Source: an uncultured Bacilli bacterium
GTDB lineage: Bacteria > Bacillota_I > Bacilli_A > RF39 > UBA660
Assembly (NCBI GenBank): GCA_910576985.1
Contig: CAJTLA010000026.1
Coordinates: 1 to 20,356 of the forward strand
Direction of reading: 5' to 3'
DNA: 20,356 nt
Shown here one piece after another: positions 1 through 7,934 of the stretch (its first letter is position 1; every line of letters begins with the position of its first letter). The notes under the pieces were generated by a model. The model saw nothing but the letters and a program-made list of their open reading frames with translations. It did not search any database and had not been told where the DNA came from. Made by a program: the position numbers and the translations under genes.

Positions 1-1
1 A

Positions 2-40
2 AACGAAGAGATAAAAAAGCTTATTAGGAAAAAGAGCTAA
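2..40 (+). CDS. 3' end of an upstream gene (partial, unidentified)
   Basis: The first bases read in frame 2 as NEEIKKLIRKKS and then TAA at 38-40. The lysine-rich, charged composition looks like the C-terminus of a real protein. The other two forward frames stop at 10-12 and 25-27. The fragment is too short to identify, and calling it coding rests only on composition and on the intergenic hairpin that follows it. Confidence 0.3.
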   Translation, partial: NEEIKKLIRKKS

Positions 41-44
41 AGGG

Positions 45-103
45 AGATAGGGAAACGACGGACGATGTAGGACGTCGTTTTCGGGCTCGCCTCGGGAACT
101 ATA
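45..103. other. GC-rich hairpin segment in AT-rich DNA
   Basis: AAACGACG (53-60) and CGTCGTTT (73-80) are perfect 8-bp inverted arms around a 12-base loop. They are followed by a GC-rich stretch with CGGG at 82-85 and again at 94-97. Only four T residues follow the stem, so it would be a weak rho-independent terminator for the upstream gene. It could instead be part of a structured leader or small RNA. The base composition clearly differs from the surrounding intergenic DNA. Positions 104-235 are plain AT-rich sequence in which I see nothing. Confidence 0.3.
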
Positions 104-235
104 TGGTTACAAAAATGATATTTTATAATTATATTACCATTTGCTTTTTTTATGAATTATTTAATAGAAATGTATTTTTATTTGTAAAAATCGAAATTAT
201 TCAATAATGAAAATCTAATGTATAGTTTGTGACAA

Positions 236-264
236 TGGACTTTCTACCTTTTTTAGATTATAAT
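236..264 (+). promoter_or_regulatory. Possible promoter for the CoA-transferase
   Basis: TGGACT (236-241) and a perfect TATAAT (259-264) are separated by 17 bases. The -35 box matches consensus at four of six positions. Transcription would begin near 271, giving a very short leader before the ATG at 282, so the true promoter may be elsewhere. Confidence 0.3.
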
Positions 265-281
265 AAAAAAAGGTGATCATA

Positions 282-1826
282 ATGAAAATCATATTGAAAC
301 AAGAAGCCATTCAACTCATTCATGATAATGACACAGTTGCCTTTTCTAGTTCAGGTGCTATGGGAAGCCCAGAAGCAATGATAGAAGCAATTGAAACTTC
401 TTATTTGGAAACAGAACATCCCAAAAATATAACTGTTACTTCTAGTATCATTCCAGGAATGTTAACACATGATAAGGTTGGATTTAATCGACTTGTGAAA
501 CCAGGACTCGTTGGAAAAGCAATTTGTTCTCATTTAGGATTTGCGAAAACATTTGGAGATGCAGTTGGAAATAATCAATTTCCTACTTTTACTCTTCCAC
601 TTGGAGTACTTAGTCATTTATATCGTGCGATTGGAAGTGGTGAAATTGGTTTGATATCACATGTAGGACTTAACACTTTTGCAGACCCTAGAATGGATGG
701 ATGTTGTGCGAATGAGAAAGCGAAAACATTGGATCCTATTGTAGAGTTACTTACCATCGATCATGAAGAAACTCTCTTTTATAAAGCCTTTCCAATTCAT
801 GTCGCATTATTAAAAGGGACTTATGCAGATGAGGATGGAAACATTTCTTTAGAACACGAATATGTCATTGGAGAACAATATAATATGGCACTTGCTGCTC
901 ATAATAGTGGAGGAAAAGTCATTGTTCAAGTAGAAGAAGTAAAACCAAAGCATTCTTTGAAGGCGAAAGATGTTTCTATTCATTCTTCACTCGTCGATTA
1001 TGTTGTTGTCGAAAAACCAGACTTGTCAAATGGAGAATACAATGCTCCTATTTATCAGCCGGAACTAGCAGGAGAAAAACGAATTGATCCAAAAATAGAT
1101 ATACGTTTGTTAGATGAACGAAAAATATGTGGTAGAAGAAGTGCGATGGAATTAAAAAAAGGAACTGTCATTAATTTGGGGGTTGGAGTTCCTGATAGTG
1201 TTTCTAATGTTGCTTTAGAAGAAGGATTTGCGGATCAGATATATTTATCAGTAGAACCAGGATCAACTGGTGGAATTCCATTGAGTGAACTTTGCTTTGG
1301 AAGAACGATGAATCCTGATTCTATTGTATCTACTGCAGAGCAATTTGATGCTTATGATGGTGGAATTCTTGATATGGCTATTGTTGGTCTTGCTCAAGTG
1401 GATCAAAAGGGAAATGTAAATGTTAGCAAACTTGGAAGTAAAGTACCAGGGCCAGGAGGTTTTATTGATATTACACAAAATACCAATAAAGTGATATTTA
1501 CAGGTACATTTACAGCAGGAAACTTAGAGGAACAAGTAAAAGATGGAAAATTACAAATTGTACAAGAAGGAAGTATGAAAAAGTTTGTAAATCAAGTAGA
1601 TCAAATTACGTTTGCTCCCTCTAAAAGTCAACAAGTTCTATTTGTTACTGAACGAGCAGTATTTGAATTACAAAATGGATTTATGGTACTCACAGAAATT
1701 GCTCCAGGTGTTGATTTACAAAAAGATATTTTAGATCAAATGGATTTTGTTCCTAAAATATCAAAAAATCTAAAACTTATGGATGAACGTATTTTTTTAG
1801 AAGAAAAAATGAATTTAAAAATATAA
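282..1826 (+). CDS. Acyl-CoA:acetate/3-ketoacid (propionate-type) CoA-transferase
   Basis: This 514-residue cytoplasmic enzyme moves coenzyme A between carboxylic acids through a glutamyl-CoA thioester. Its length and layout match the fused alpha-beta CoA-transferases (propionate CoA-transferase/YdiF type), in which both half-domains lie in one chain. The second half has the oxyanion-type segment NLGVGVPDSV (about residues 299-308). It is followed by the likely catalytic Glu325 in SVEPGSTGGIP, comparable to the VExGxxGGxP motif of propionate CoA-transferase. The ATG at 282 is chosen because AAAGGTGAT lies five or so bases upstream. The in-frame GTG at 273 falls inside that Shine-Dalgarno. The gene stands alone between its own terminator and an upstream hairpin, so the substrate (acetate, propionate, butyrate or acetoacetate) cannot be assigned from context. 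Confidence 0.9.
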   Translation: MKIILKQEAIQLIHDNDTVAFSSSGAMGSPEAMIEAIETSYLETEHPKNITVTSSIIPGMLTHDKVGFNRLVKPGLVGKAICSHLGFAKTFGDAVGNNQFPTFTLPLGVLSHLYRAIGSGEIGLISHVGLNTFADPRMDGCCANEKAKTLDPIVELLTIDHEETLFYKAFPIHVALLKGTYADEDGNISLEHEYVIGEQYNMALAAHNSGGKVIVQVEEVKPKHSLKAKDVSIHSSLVDYVVVEKPDLSNGEYNAPIYQPELAGEKRIDPKIDIRLLDERKICGRRSAMELKKGTVINLGVGVPDSVSNVALEEGFADQIYLSVEPGSTGGIPLSELCFGRTMNPDSIVSTAEQFDAYDGGILDMAIVGLAQVDQKGNVNVSKLGSKVPGPGGFIDITQNTNKVIFTGTFTAGNLEEQVKDGKLQIVQEGSMKKFVNQVDQITFAPSKSQQVLFVTERAVFELQNGFMVLTEIAPGVDLQKDILDQMDFVPKISKNLKLMDERIFLEEKMNLKI

Positions 1827-1848
1827 CACTTTTTAAAAAAGTGTTTTT
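1826..1848 (+). terminator. Rho-independent terminator after the CoA-transferase
   Basis: ACACTTTTT (1826-1834) pairs with AAAAAGTGT (1836-1844) and is followed by TTTT. The hairpin begins at the last base of the stop codon. Confidence 0.7.
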
Positions 1849-1875
1849 GTGCTATGATGGAAGTAGGTGAATCGT

Positions 1876-3963
1876 ATGAATATAGAAACATTAAATGATA
1901 AACAAAAAGAAGCTGTTCAAACTACAGAAGGACCATTATTAGTATTGGCAGGAGCTGGTAGTGGGAAAACAAAGGTTTTGACAACTAGAATTGCTTATTT
2001 AGTGAATCAGTGTGATATTGCTCCATATCATATTCTTGCTATTACTTTTACTAATAAAGCAGCCAAAGAAATGAAAGAGCGGATTATTGGTGCGCTTGGT
2101 CCAATGGCTTATCAGATTCAAATTTCGACGTTTCATTCTTTAGGACTTTTAATTATGAGGGAACATTATGATGCGTTAGGATATGAGCACAATTTTACGA
2201 TTATTGATAGTGATGATTCTCTTACATTGATAAAAAAAATATTGAAGGATTTGAATTTAGATCCGAAAGAATATCATCCTCGCGCGATTCGCAGTAAAAT
2301 TAGTGGCGCTAAAAACGAGTTGATGACAGTAGAAGAATATACAAAATATGTGAATACTGATTTTGAAGAAAAAGTGTTAGAAGTTTATGATAGGTATCAA
2401 CAAAAATTAAAAATCAATAACTCTTTAGATTTTGATGATTTACTTATGTTACCAATAAGACTTTTTCGAGAACAGCCAGAAATCTTAAAAGCATATCAAG
2501 AGCGTTTTCAATATATTTTGGTAGATGAATATCAGGATACCAATGAAGCACAATATATTTTAATTAAAATGATGAGTGCGAAATATCAAAATCTTTGCGT
2601 TGTTGGGGATAATGATCAAAGCATTTATAGTTTCAGAGGAGCTAATTATAAAAATATTTTGAATTTTGAAAAAGATTATCCAAAGGCTCATGTTATTTTG
2701 TTAGAGGAAAATTATCGATCTACAGGAAATATATTGAGGGCAGCGAACGATGTGATTAGAAATAACAAAGAACGAAAAGAAAAAAAGCTTTGGACACAAA
2801 ATGAAGATGGTGTAAAAATTGGATATCATCGAAGTGGAGACGAAAAGGAAGAAGCTTATTATGTGACGAAAGAAATTCAAAGACTTATTACAGATGGAGT
2901 AGAAGAAAAGGAAATTGCTGTTTTATATCGGACCAATGCTCAGTCCCGAAATATGGAAGAAGCTTTGCTTCGAGCAGGAATCCCATATAAGGTAGTTGGA
3001 AGTTTTTATTTTTACAATCGAAAAGAAATTAAAGATTTGATTAGTTACTTGAAATTGTTATATAATCCTTATGATGATATTAGTTTACTACGGGTGATTA
3101 ATGTTCCAAAAAGAGGGATTGGTCTTAAGACTGTAGAGGCTTTAACGAATAAAGCCTCAGCAGAACAAACTAGTTTATATCATGCGATAGAGACTGGAAA
3201 AGAATTACAGTTTAAACAAATTATTACGCGTTTGAATGAGAAAAGGGAGAGTTGTTCTTTAACTGAGCTGGTTGATTTGATATTAAATGAGACTGGTATG
3301 AAACAAGAATTGGTAAATGAAAATACGATTGAGTCAGAAGTTCGATTAGAGAACTTGGAAGAATTTAAATCAATTACAAAAGGCTTTGAAGAACGAAATG
3401 GAATTGTTTCTTTAGAAGAATTTTTAATGGAGATCAGTTTGGTTTCTGATGTGGAGGAACATAAAAACAATAATAATGTTGTGACTTTAATGACAGTTCA
3501 TAGTGCGAAAGGATTAGAGTTTGATCATGTTTTCTTGATTGGTATGGAAGAGTCAATTTTCCCACATAATAATTCTCTTTTAGATCGTCATGGGTTAGAA
3601 GAAGAAAGACGGCTTTGTTATGTTGCTATTACGAGAGCAAAAAAAGAATTGCATTTGGTTAATGCGAAACGTCGAATGTTATATGGAATGGATAATTATA
3701 ATCCCCCTAGTCGGTTTATTGAAGAAATTGATGATAATTTATTAGCTAGGGATCAAGAGGAGATGGAATTTCAACACTTTTTATCATCAGAAGACATTAT
3801 TGATGAGGATATTGAGTATGGTGTGGGAGATAAGGTGCATCATTCGATTTTTGGGACTGGAGTTGTACTTGGTATTGATCCTAAAATATTGACTGTGGCA
3901 TTTTCACATCCACATGGAATCAAAAAAGTTTTGAAAGGTCATAAGAGTTTAAGAAAGGTATAG
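1876..3963 (+). CDS. pcrA: ATP-dependent 3'-5' DNA helicase PcrA/UvrD
   Basis: This 695-residue superfamily 1A helicase unwinds DNA in repair and rolling-circle replication and removes RecA filaments. All canonical motifs are visible: Walker A GAGSGKT (residues 26-32), Ia ITFTNKAAKEM, Ib STFHSLG, II VDEYQD (216-221), III VVGDNDQSIYSFRG, IV ENYRST, V TVHSAKGLEFDHVF, and VI ERRLCYVAITRAKKEL (about 577-592). The C-terminus ends in the Tudor-like segment VGDKVHHSIFGTGVV typical of PcrA, where RNA polymerase contact has been described. The chain is slightly shorter than Bacillus PcrA because of a shorter linker before the Tudor domain. The ATG at 1876 follows TAGGTGA by five bases; a GTG at 1867 lies inside the Shine-Dalgarno and is unlikely. 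In many Firmicutes pcrA directly precedes ligA; here three genes intervene. Confidence 0.95.
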   Translation: MNIETLNDKQKEAVQTTEGPLLVLAGAGSGKTKVLTTRIAYLVNQCDIAPYHILAITFTNKAAKEMKERIIGALGPMAYQIQISTFHSLGLLIMREHYDALGYEHNFTIIDSDDSLTLIKKILKDLNLDPKEYHPRAIRSKISGAKNELMTVEEYTKYVNTDFEEKVLEVYDRYQQKLKINNSLDFDDLLMLPIRLFREQPEILKAYQERFQYILVDEYQDTNEAQYILIKMMSAKYQNLCVVGDNDQSIYSFRGANYKNILNFEKDYPKAHVILLEENYRSTGNILRAANDVIRNNKERKEKKLWTQNEDGVKIGYHRSGDEKEEAYYVTKEIQRLITDGVEEKEIAVLYRTNAQSRNMEEALLRAGIPYKVVGSFYFYNRKEIKDLISYLKLLYNPYDDISLLRVINVPKRGIGLKTVEALTNKASAEQTSLYHAIETGKELQFKQIITRLNEKRESCSLTELVDLILNETGMKQELVNENTIESEVRLENLEEFKSITKGFEERNGIVSLEEFLMEISLVSDVEEHKNNNNVVTLMTVHSAKGLEFDHVFLIGMEESIFPHNNSLLDRHGLEEERRLCYVAITRAKKELHLVNAKRRMLYGMDNYNPPSRFIEEIDDNLLARDQEEMEFQHFLSSEDIIDEDIEYGVGDKVHHSIFGTGVVLGIDPKILTVAFSHPHGIKKVLKGHKSLRKV

Positions 3964-3975
3964 GTGAAAAAAAAT

Positions 3976-4140
3976 ATGATACTTGATTTTTTAGATACGT
4001 TACAGGATTGGATAGAACCATTTCGCGAGTTTATATTTGAGCATCATAATAATCCATTTTTTTGGGTGGTTATTATTTTGATTGTGTTGTCGGTATTTTT
4101 TATAGGATATTCTGCACTGCATAAGGATAATCAATTATGA
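3976..4140 (+). CDS. Small single-pass membrane protein coupled to galU
   Basis: An open frame of 54 codons lies between pcrA and galU. The N-terminal half is amphipathic and acidic/aromatic (LDFLDTLQDWIEPFREF). A membrane segment follows, FFWVVIILIVLSVFFIGYSAL (about residues 30-50), and then a short polar tail. TAGGTGA (3961-3967) is eight bases upstream of the ATG; GTG at 3964 is an alternative start that adds four residues. The TGA stop overlaps the ATG of galU (ATGA), a layout that implies translational coupling. The pcrA stop is 12 bases upstream, so pcrA, this gene and galU probably share a transcript. I do not recognise the family. The coupling and clean frame make it a credible gene that length cut-offs would miss. 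Confidence 0.65.
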   Translation: MILDFLDTLQDWIEPFREFIFEHHNNPFFWVVIILIVLSVFFIGYSALHKDNQL

Positions 4141-5000
4141 AAGTTAGAAAAGCAATTATTCCAGTAGCAGGAATGGGAACAAGGTTTTTACCTGTTACGA
4201 AATCAATACCAAAAGAGATGCTTCCTATTGTGGATAAGCCAACGATCCAATATATTGTTGAAGAAGCAATCAATAGTGGAATAGAAGAAATTCTATTTGT
4301 TACAAATTCCTATAAAAAAAGTATTGAAGATTATTTTGATCGTAGTTTTGAACTAGAAAAAAGATTAGAACAAAGTGGGAAGTTAGGACAGTTAGAGATG
4401 ATTGAGTCAGTTTCTTCTCTTGCTAAGTTTTATTATGTCCGTCAAGGGGAACCTTTGGGGACAGGTCATGCGATCATGTTAGTAAAAGAATTTGTTGGCA
4501 ATGAGCCATTTGCCATTTTATATGGTGATGATATTGTAGATGCAGAGGTTCCTTGCTTAAAACAAATGATTGCAGTTTATGAAAAATATGATTGTAACGT
4601 TTTATGTGCAGAAGAATTAGATGAATCTATGATTTCTTCTAAGGGAATTCTTGAATATGAAAATATGGAAACAGGTAAAATTAAAAATATTGTAGAAAAA
4701 CCTGCTTTAGAAGATGCGCCAAGTAATCGTGGAAGTTTGGGAAGATATATTTTAAAGCCAGAAATATTTGAAGAATTAGAGAAAATAGATTTGGTTAATG
4801 GAGAATTGTTATTAACAGATGCGATTTTGCTTTTAATGAAAAAACAACCATTTTATGCTTGTCAATTACAGGGAAAATACTACGATGTTGGAAGTAAATT
4901 TGGTTTTATAAAAGCAAATTTAGAATTCGCTTTAAAATATAAAGAATTAAAATGCGATATGTTGCAATATTTAGAAAGTTTTCATAAAAACAAGTCTTAG
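4137..5000 (+). CDS. galU: UTP--glucose-1-phosphate uridylyltransferase
   Basis: This 287-residue cytoplasmic nucleotidyltransferase makes UDP-glucose from UTP and glucose-1-phosphate, feeding cell-surface glycans and glycolipids. The N-terminal signature GMGTRFLPVTKSIPKEMLP (residues 12-30) is the nucleotide-binding G-X-G-T-R-F-L-P loop with the catalytic-region lysines. GEPLGTGHAI, YGDDI and VEKP follow in the order expected for the GalU/GtaB family, and the length is standard. The ATG overlaps the preceding stop codon. A weak AAGGA lies nine bases upstream, so expression likely depends partly on coupling to the small membrane protein gene. A bidirectional terminator ends the unit. Confidence 0.95.
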   Translation: MKVRKAIIPVAGMGTRFLPVTKSIPKEMLPIVDKPTIQYIVEEAINSGIEEILFVTNSYKKSIEDYFDRSFELEKRLEQSGKLGQLEMIESVSSLAKFYYVRQGEPLGTGHAIMLVKEFVGNEPFAILYGDDIVDAEVPCLKQMIAVYEKYDCNVLCAEELDESMISSKGILEYENMETGKIKNIVEKPALEDAPSNRGSLGRYILKPEIFEELEKIDLVNGELLLTDAILLLMKKQPFYACQLQGKYYDVGSKFGFIKANLEFALKYKELKCDMLQYLESFHKNKS

Positions 5001-5020
5001 TTTGGTCTAAGGCTTGTTTT
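4986..5020. terminator. Bidirectional terminator between galU and the XRE gene
   Basis: ACAAGTCTTAG (4990-5000) pairs with CTAAGGCTTGT (5007-5017) with one G-U pair around a six-base loop. T residues follow on the plus strand, and AAAAA precedes the stem, giving a T-run on the minus strand. It therefore serves the two convergent genes, and its stem includes the galU stop codon. Confidence 0.8.
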
Positions 5021-5264
5021 ATAAATTTACTTTTACTTTTTTTGATTTTGAATATTCTCTAGAACGTTTGTTACTTAGTCCTAATATATAGTCTGTGGAT
5101 GTTTGATATATATTGGCAAGGCGAATCAAAATTTCAGTTGGAATGTCATTATCGCCTTTTTCATAATGAGAATATCCTCTTTGAGAGATACCTAACATGG
5201 CAGCTAATTCAGCTTGTGTGTAATCTCGATCTTCACGTAGATCTCTTAATCTTTTATATTGCAT
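5019..5264 (-). CDS. Small XRE-family helix-turn-helix regulator
   Basis: This 81-residue protein is essentially one Cro/C1-type HTH domain: LRDLREDRDYTQAELAAMLGISQRGYSHYEKG, followed by TEILIRLANIYQTSTDYILGL. The TQAELA and SQRGYSHYE segments are helices 2 and 3, the recognition unit. The tail is short and lysine-rich (KSKKVKVNL). The start at 5264 is preferred because AAGGTG lies nine bases upstream. An earlier in-frame ATG at 5294 has no Shine-Dalgarno and would add ten residues. The gene is convergent with galU and divergent from ligA. TTGTAAC-type half-sites in the shared upstream region are plausible autoregulatory operators. With no effector domain, what it senses cannot be said. Confidence 0.85.
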   Translation of the reverse strand: MQYKRLRDLREDRDYTQAELAAMLGISQRGYSHYEKGDNDIPTEILIRLANIYQTSTDYILGLSNKRSREYSKSKKVKVNL

Positions 5265-5295
5265 AAATTCACGCACCTTACTAAAATATACCATT

Positions 5296-5375
5296 ATTGT
5301 AACGTATATTGAATTGTAACCACTTGGTTTAGTCTGAAATAGTCCTACTAAAAATTTGAATGTGATAAATTACAA
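5296..5375. promoter_or_regulatory. Repeated TTGTAA half-sites, candidate XRE operators
   Basis: ATTGTAAC occurs at 5296-5303 and 5313-5320 as direct repeats 17 bases apart. TTACAA, the inverse of the core, is at 5370-5375. All three lie in the short divergent region between the XRE gene and ligA. Spacing of direct half-sites near one and a half helical turns, beside a HTH gene, suggests operators. Binding is inferred only. Confidence 0.35.
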
Positions 5376-5382
5376 AATTCAT

Positions 5383-5410
5383 TTGATAGACTAAGCATTC
5401 ATGATATAAT
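5383..5410 (+). promoter_or_regulatory. Promoter of ligA
   Basis: TTGATA (5383-5388) and a perfect TATAAT (5405-5410) with a 16-base spacer lie just upstream of the ligA Shine-Dalgarno. The leader is very short, which would place the start point at or inside the ribosome-binding site. Confidence 0.55.
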
Positions 5411-5427
5411 AATAATAGGTGAGGAAC

Positions 5428-7413
5428 ATGATAGAAAAGCGAATGAATGAGATTATTGAAATTTTGAATAAAGCCAATTATGAATATAATACCTTAGATG
5501 CTCCAACAATTACAGATCAAGAATACGATAATTATTTAAGAGAATTGATTAAGTTGGAAGAAAAACATCCAGAATTAAAACGTTCGGATTCTCCAACAGT
5601 ACGTGTGGGAGGTGAAATTGTTGAGGGGTTTCGTAAGATTACCCATGAAATTCCTATGTTGTCACTCAGCAATGTATTTAATGAGTCTGAAATTATTTCG
5701 TTTGATGAACGAATACGAAAAGAAGTTTTGAATCCAGAGTATACATGTGAACTTAAAATTGATGGTTTATCGGTTTCTTTGCTATATAAAAATGGAAAAT
5801 TGGTTCAAGGAGCTACTAGAGGGGATGGAGTTACTGGAGAAGATATTACTCATAATGTGCGAACGATTAAAAATATTCCCTTAACATTGCCTGAACCATT
5901 AGATATTGAAATTCGTGGAGAAATATATATGCCGAAGGATTCATTTCAATCTTTAAATGAAGAAAGAGAACGAAATGGTATGGATTTATTTGCGAATCCA
6001 AGAAATGCAGCAGCAGGAAGTGTAAGGCAACTAGATTCTAAGGTGGCTGCTAGTAGGAATTTGTCTAGTTTTTTATATCATTTACCAGAAGCAGAGAAGT
6101 TTTCTTTACACAGTCATTATGAAACTTTGGAGTTTATGAAACGACTTGGTTTTTCTGTGAATCCAAATATTCGTAAAATATGTCATTTGCACGAATTGTT
6201 AGAGTTTATTCAAGTTTGGACAGAGAAGAGACATGAATTACCATATGAAATAGATGGTATTGTTATCAAATTAGATAATTTAGATGATCAAAAAAAGTTA
6301 GGTTATACTGCGAAATATCCTCGGTGGGCAACGGCTTATAAGTTTCCAGCTGCTGAGGTTTATACGAAACTGAAAGATATTCATTTTAGTGTTGGAAGAA
6401 CAGGTCAAGTAACACCGAATGCTATTTTGGAACCTGTAATGCTTGCGGGATCAACAATTTCTAAAACGACATTGCATAATGAGGAGTATGTGACTTTAAG
6501 AGATATCCGTATTGGTGATGTTGTCGCTATAAAAAAAGCTGGTGATGTTATTCCAGAAGTTGTTAGGGTATTAACTGAGAGAAGAATTGGAGATGAAATT
6601 CCATTTCAGATGATTCAGGAATGTCCAATTTGTGGAAGCCCATTGGTAAGAGCTGAAAAGGAAGCTGCTTATTATTGTAAAAATGTTCATTGTGATGCAA
6701 AAAAAATAGAAAGTTTGATTCATTATGCGAGTAGGGATGCAATGAATATAGATGGTTTTGGGGATAGTATTGTAGAAGATTTTTATAATATGAATTATTT
6801 GAAAAAATTTTCTGATTTTTATTCTTTATTCCAATCAAAAGAAGAACTGATGGAGCTAGAGGGATTTGGAAGTAAAAGTATTCAAAATTTGTTAGATGGA
6901 ATTGAAAATAGTAAAAATAATTCATTGGAAAGATTGCTATTCGCGTTAGGGATTCGGCATGTTGGTAAAAAAACAGCAAAGGTGTTGGCTAGTTATTTTA
7001 AGACTATGGATTGTTTACAAAAAGCAACATTTGATGAATTGATCGCTGTAAAAGATGTGGGAGATATTATTGCGAAAAGTATTGTTTCTTATTTTCAAAA
7101 TGAAGAGAATCATCGTGTAATTGATGAGCTTCGACTTGTTGGTGTTAATATGAGTTTTTTGAGTAAACAAGTTGAAGTAAATGATGAATTTTTTAATAAA
7201 ACTTTTGTTTTGACTGGTTCATTAGAGTCTATTACTCGTGAAGCTGCAAAGGAAAAAATTGAACTTCTTGGTGGAAAAACCTCTAGTACAGTGAGTTCTA
7301 AAACTGATGTTGTTGTAGTTGGATCGAAACCTGGAAGTAAATATGAAAAGGCGCAAGAGTTGGGCATTACGATTTGGACAGAATCAGAATTTATCAGCAA
7401 AATAGAAAAATAA
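5428..7413 (+). CDS. ligA: NAD-dependent DNA ligase LigA
   Basis: This 661-residue replicative and repair ligase seals nicks using NAD+. The N-terminal Ia domain (about residues 1-70) is followed by the adenylation domain, with catalytic Lys110 in CELKIDGLSVSLLY, the KxDG motif. Then come EIRGEIYMP, the NPRNAAAGSVRQLD segment, and EIDGIVIKLD. The OB fold is followed by a four-cysteine zinc finger (Cys399, 402, 417, 422). Helix-hairpin-helix repeats follow (ELEGFGSKS, ALGIRHVGKKTA, AVKDVGDIIAKS). A C-terminal BRCT domain starts near 588 (KTFVLTGSLESITREAA and onward). Length and domain order are standard and nothing is missing. ATG 5428 is chosen because AGGTGAGG lies immediately upstream; the GTG at 5419 is part of that site. 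Confidence 0.97.
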   Translation: MIEKRMNEIIEILNKANYEYNTLDAPTITDQEYDNYLRELIKLEEKHPELKRSDSPTVRVGGEIVEGFRKITHEIPMLSLSNVFNESEIISFDERIRKEVLNPEYTCELKIDGLSVSLLYKNGKLVQGATRGDGVTGEDITHNVRTIKNIPLTLPEPLDIEIRGEIYMPKDSFQSLNEERERNGMDLFANPRNAAAGSVRQLDSKVAASRNLSSFLYHLPEAEKFSLHSHYETLEFMKRLGFSVNPNIRKICHLHELLEFIQVWTEKRHELPYEIDGIVIKLDNLDDQKKLGYTAKYPRWATAYKFPAAEVYTKLKDIHFSVGRTGQVTPNAILEPVMLAGSTISKTTLHNEEYVTLRDIRIGDVVAIKKAGDVIPEVVRVLTERRIGDEIPFQMIQECPICGSPLVRAEKEAAYYCKNVHCDAKKIESLIHYASRDAMNIDGFGDSIVEDFYNMNYLKKFSDFYSLFQSKEELMELEGFGSKSIQNLLDGIENSKNNSLERLLFALGIRHVGKKTAKVLASYFKTMDCLQKATFDELIAVKDVGDIIAKSIVSYFQNEENHRVIDELRLVGVNMSFLSKQVEVNDEFFNKTFVLTGSLESITREAAKEKIELLGGKTSSTVSSKTDVVVVGSKPGSKYEKAQELGITIWTESEFISKIEK

Positions 7414-7429
7414 TATTTTTCTATTTTTT
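7401..7429 (+). terminator. ligA: AU-rich hairpin at the end of ligA
   Basis: AATAGAAAAA (7401-7410) pairs perfectly with TTTTTCTATT (7416-7425) and is followed by TTTT. The stem includes the last LigA codons and the loop holds the stop codon. All pairs but one are A-T, so it is probably a weak terminator. Confidence 0.5.
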
Positions 7430-7480
7430 GTCAATTAAAATGTCAAGAAATTAAATTTATGATAATTTGTGTAGAAATAA

Positions 7481-7807
7481 TGAGCATTTGAATGCTATAA
7501 TCAAAATAAGAGAGGTAGACCAAATATTGGCAATAGAAAGTTTTTGTTTTTTCTAACATTAGAAATATTAAATGCTTACTTATTTTTATGAGAAAGCAAT
7601 AGATGAAAATTATTTTATTATATTTGACATAATAAAATTGAAGCGTCTCATTCTAAATCTATTATGAATCGACATTTTTCTAAAGTTAGTTTATTACGAA
7701 GGATTTCTATTGTAAATTTTGTCATTTATTATGTTATTTGTTGGGTTTGTCTCTTGATCATAACAATAGTATTATTGTTTATGAGTTATTATAAGACAAA
7801 TATGTAG
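7481..7807 (+). pseudogene. Frame interrupted only by TGA codons (decayed or recoded gene)
   Basis: From 7481 to the TAG at 7805-7807 one frame runs 108 codons with no TAA or TAG, but with TGA at 7481, 7589, 7604 and 7625. In DNA this AT-rich, TAA should be the commonest chance stop, so a long stretch broken only by TGA is unlike random sequence. The readable parts include a basic segment (NQNKRGRPNIGNRKFLFFL) and a hydrophobic C-terminal part. GAGAGGT at 7512-7518 resembles a ribosome-binding site. It may be a former gene in which Trp TGG codons became TGA, or a gene in which UGA is read through. I do not recognise the protein, and chance is not excluded. Confidence 0.3.
7664..7807 (+). CDS. 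Possible 47-residue membrane peptide
   Basis: This intact ATG-to-TAG frame encodes a basic N-terminus (MNRHFSKVSLLRR) and one long hydrophobic segment (about residues 16-41, including FVIYYVICWVCLLIITIVLLF). It ends in a short polar tail, consistent with a single-pass small membrane protein. No Shine-Dalgarno is seen directly upstream. It is the in-frame tail of the TGA-interrupted stretch, so it may only be the surviving end of a broken gene. A hairpin terminator lies about 95 bases downstream. Confidence 0.3.
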   Translation: MNRHFSKVSLLRRISIVNFVIYYVICWVCLLIITIVLLFMSYYKTNM

Positions 7808-7902
7808 TTTTATTTGTCGAGAATGTATATGTTCATTTTCAAAATCTATCAAAGAATAAAAAGGTTTCGAGTTAAAAAATTCGTCTAATGTCGATTCAAC
7901 GA

Positions 7903-7934
7903 AAAGAGTCTTTGTAAAAGATTCTTTATTTTTT
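7903..7934 (+). terminator. Rho-independent terminator
   Basis: AAAGAGTCTTT (7903-7913) pairs with AAAGATTCTTT (7917-7927), with one G-U pair and a three-base loop, followed by A and six T residues. It would end whatever is transcribed from 7500-7900, which supports past or present transcription of that stretch. Confidence 0.65.

Noticed and set aside
273..281. GTG as start of the CoA-transferase, and similar GTGs at 1867, 5419 and 8524
   Set aside because: At 273, 1867 and 5419 the GTG is part of an AGGTGA Shine-Dalgarno with an ATG just downstream. At 8524 no ribosome-binding site precedes it, and GGGGG lies before the ATG at 8551.
5265..5294. Longer XRE protein starting at 5294
   Set aside because: No Shine-Dalgarno precedes this ATG. 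AAGGTG fits the ATG at 5264, and the added ten residues lie outside the HTH fold.
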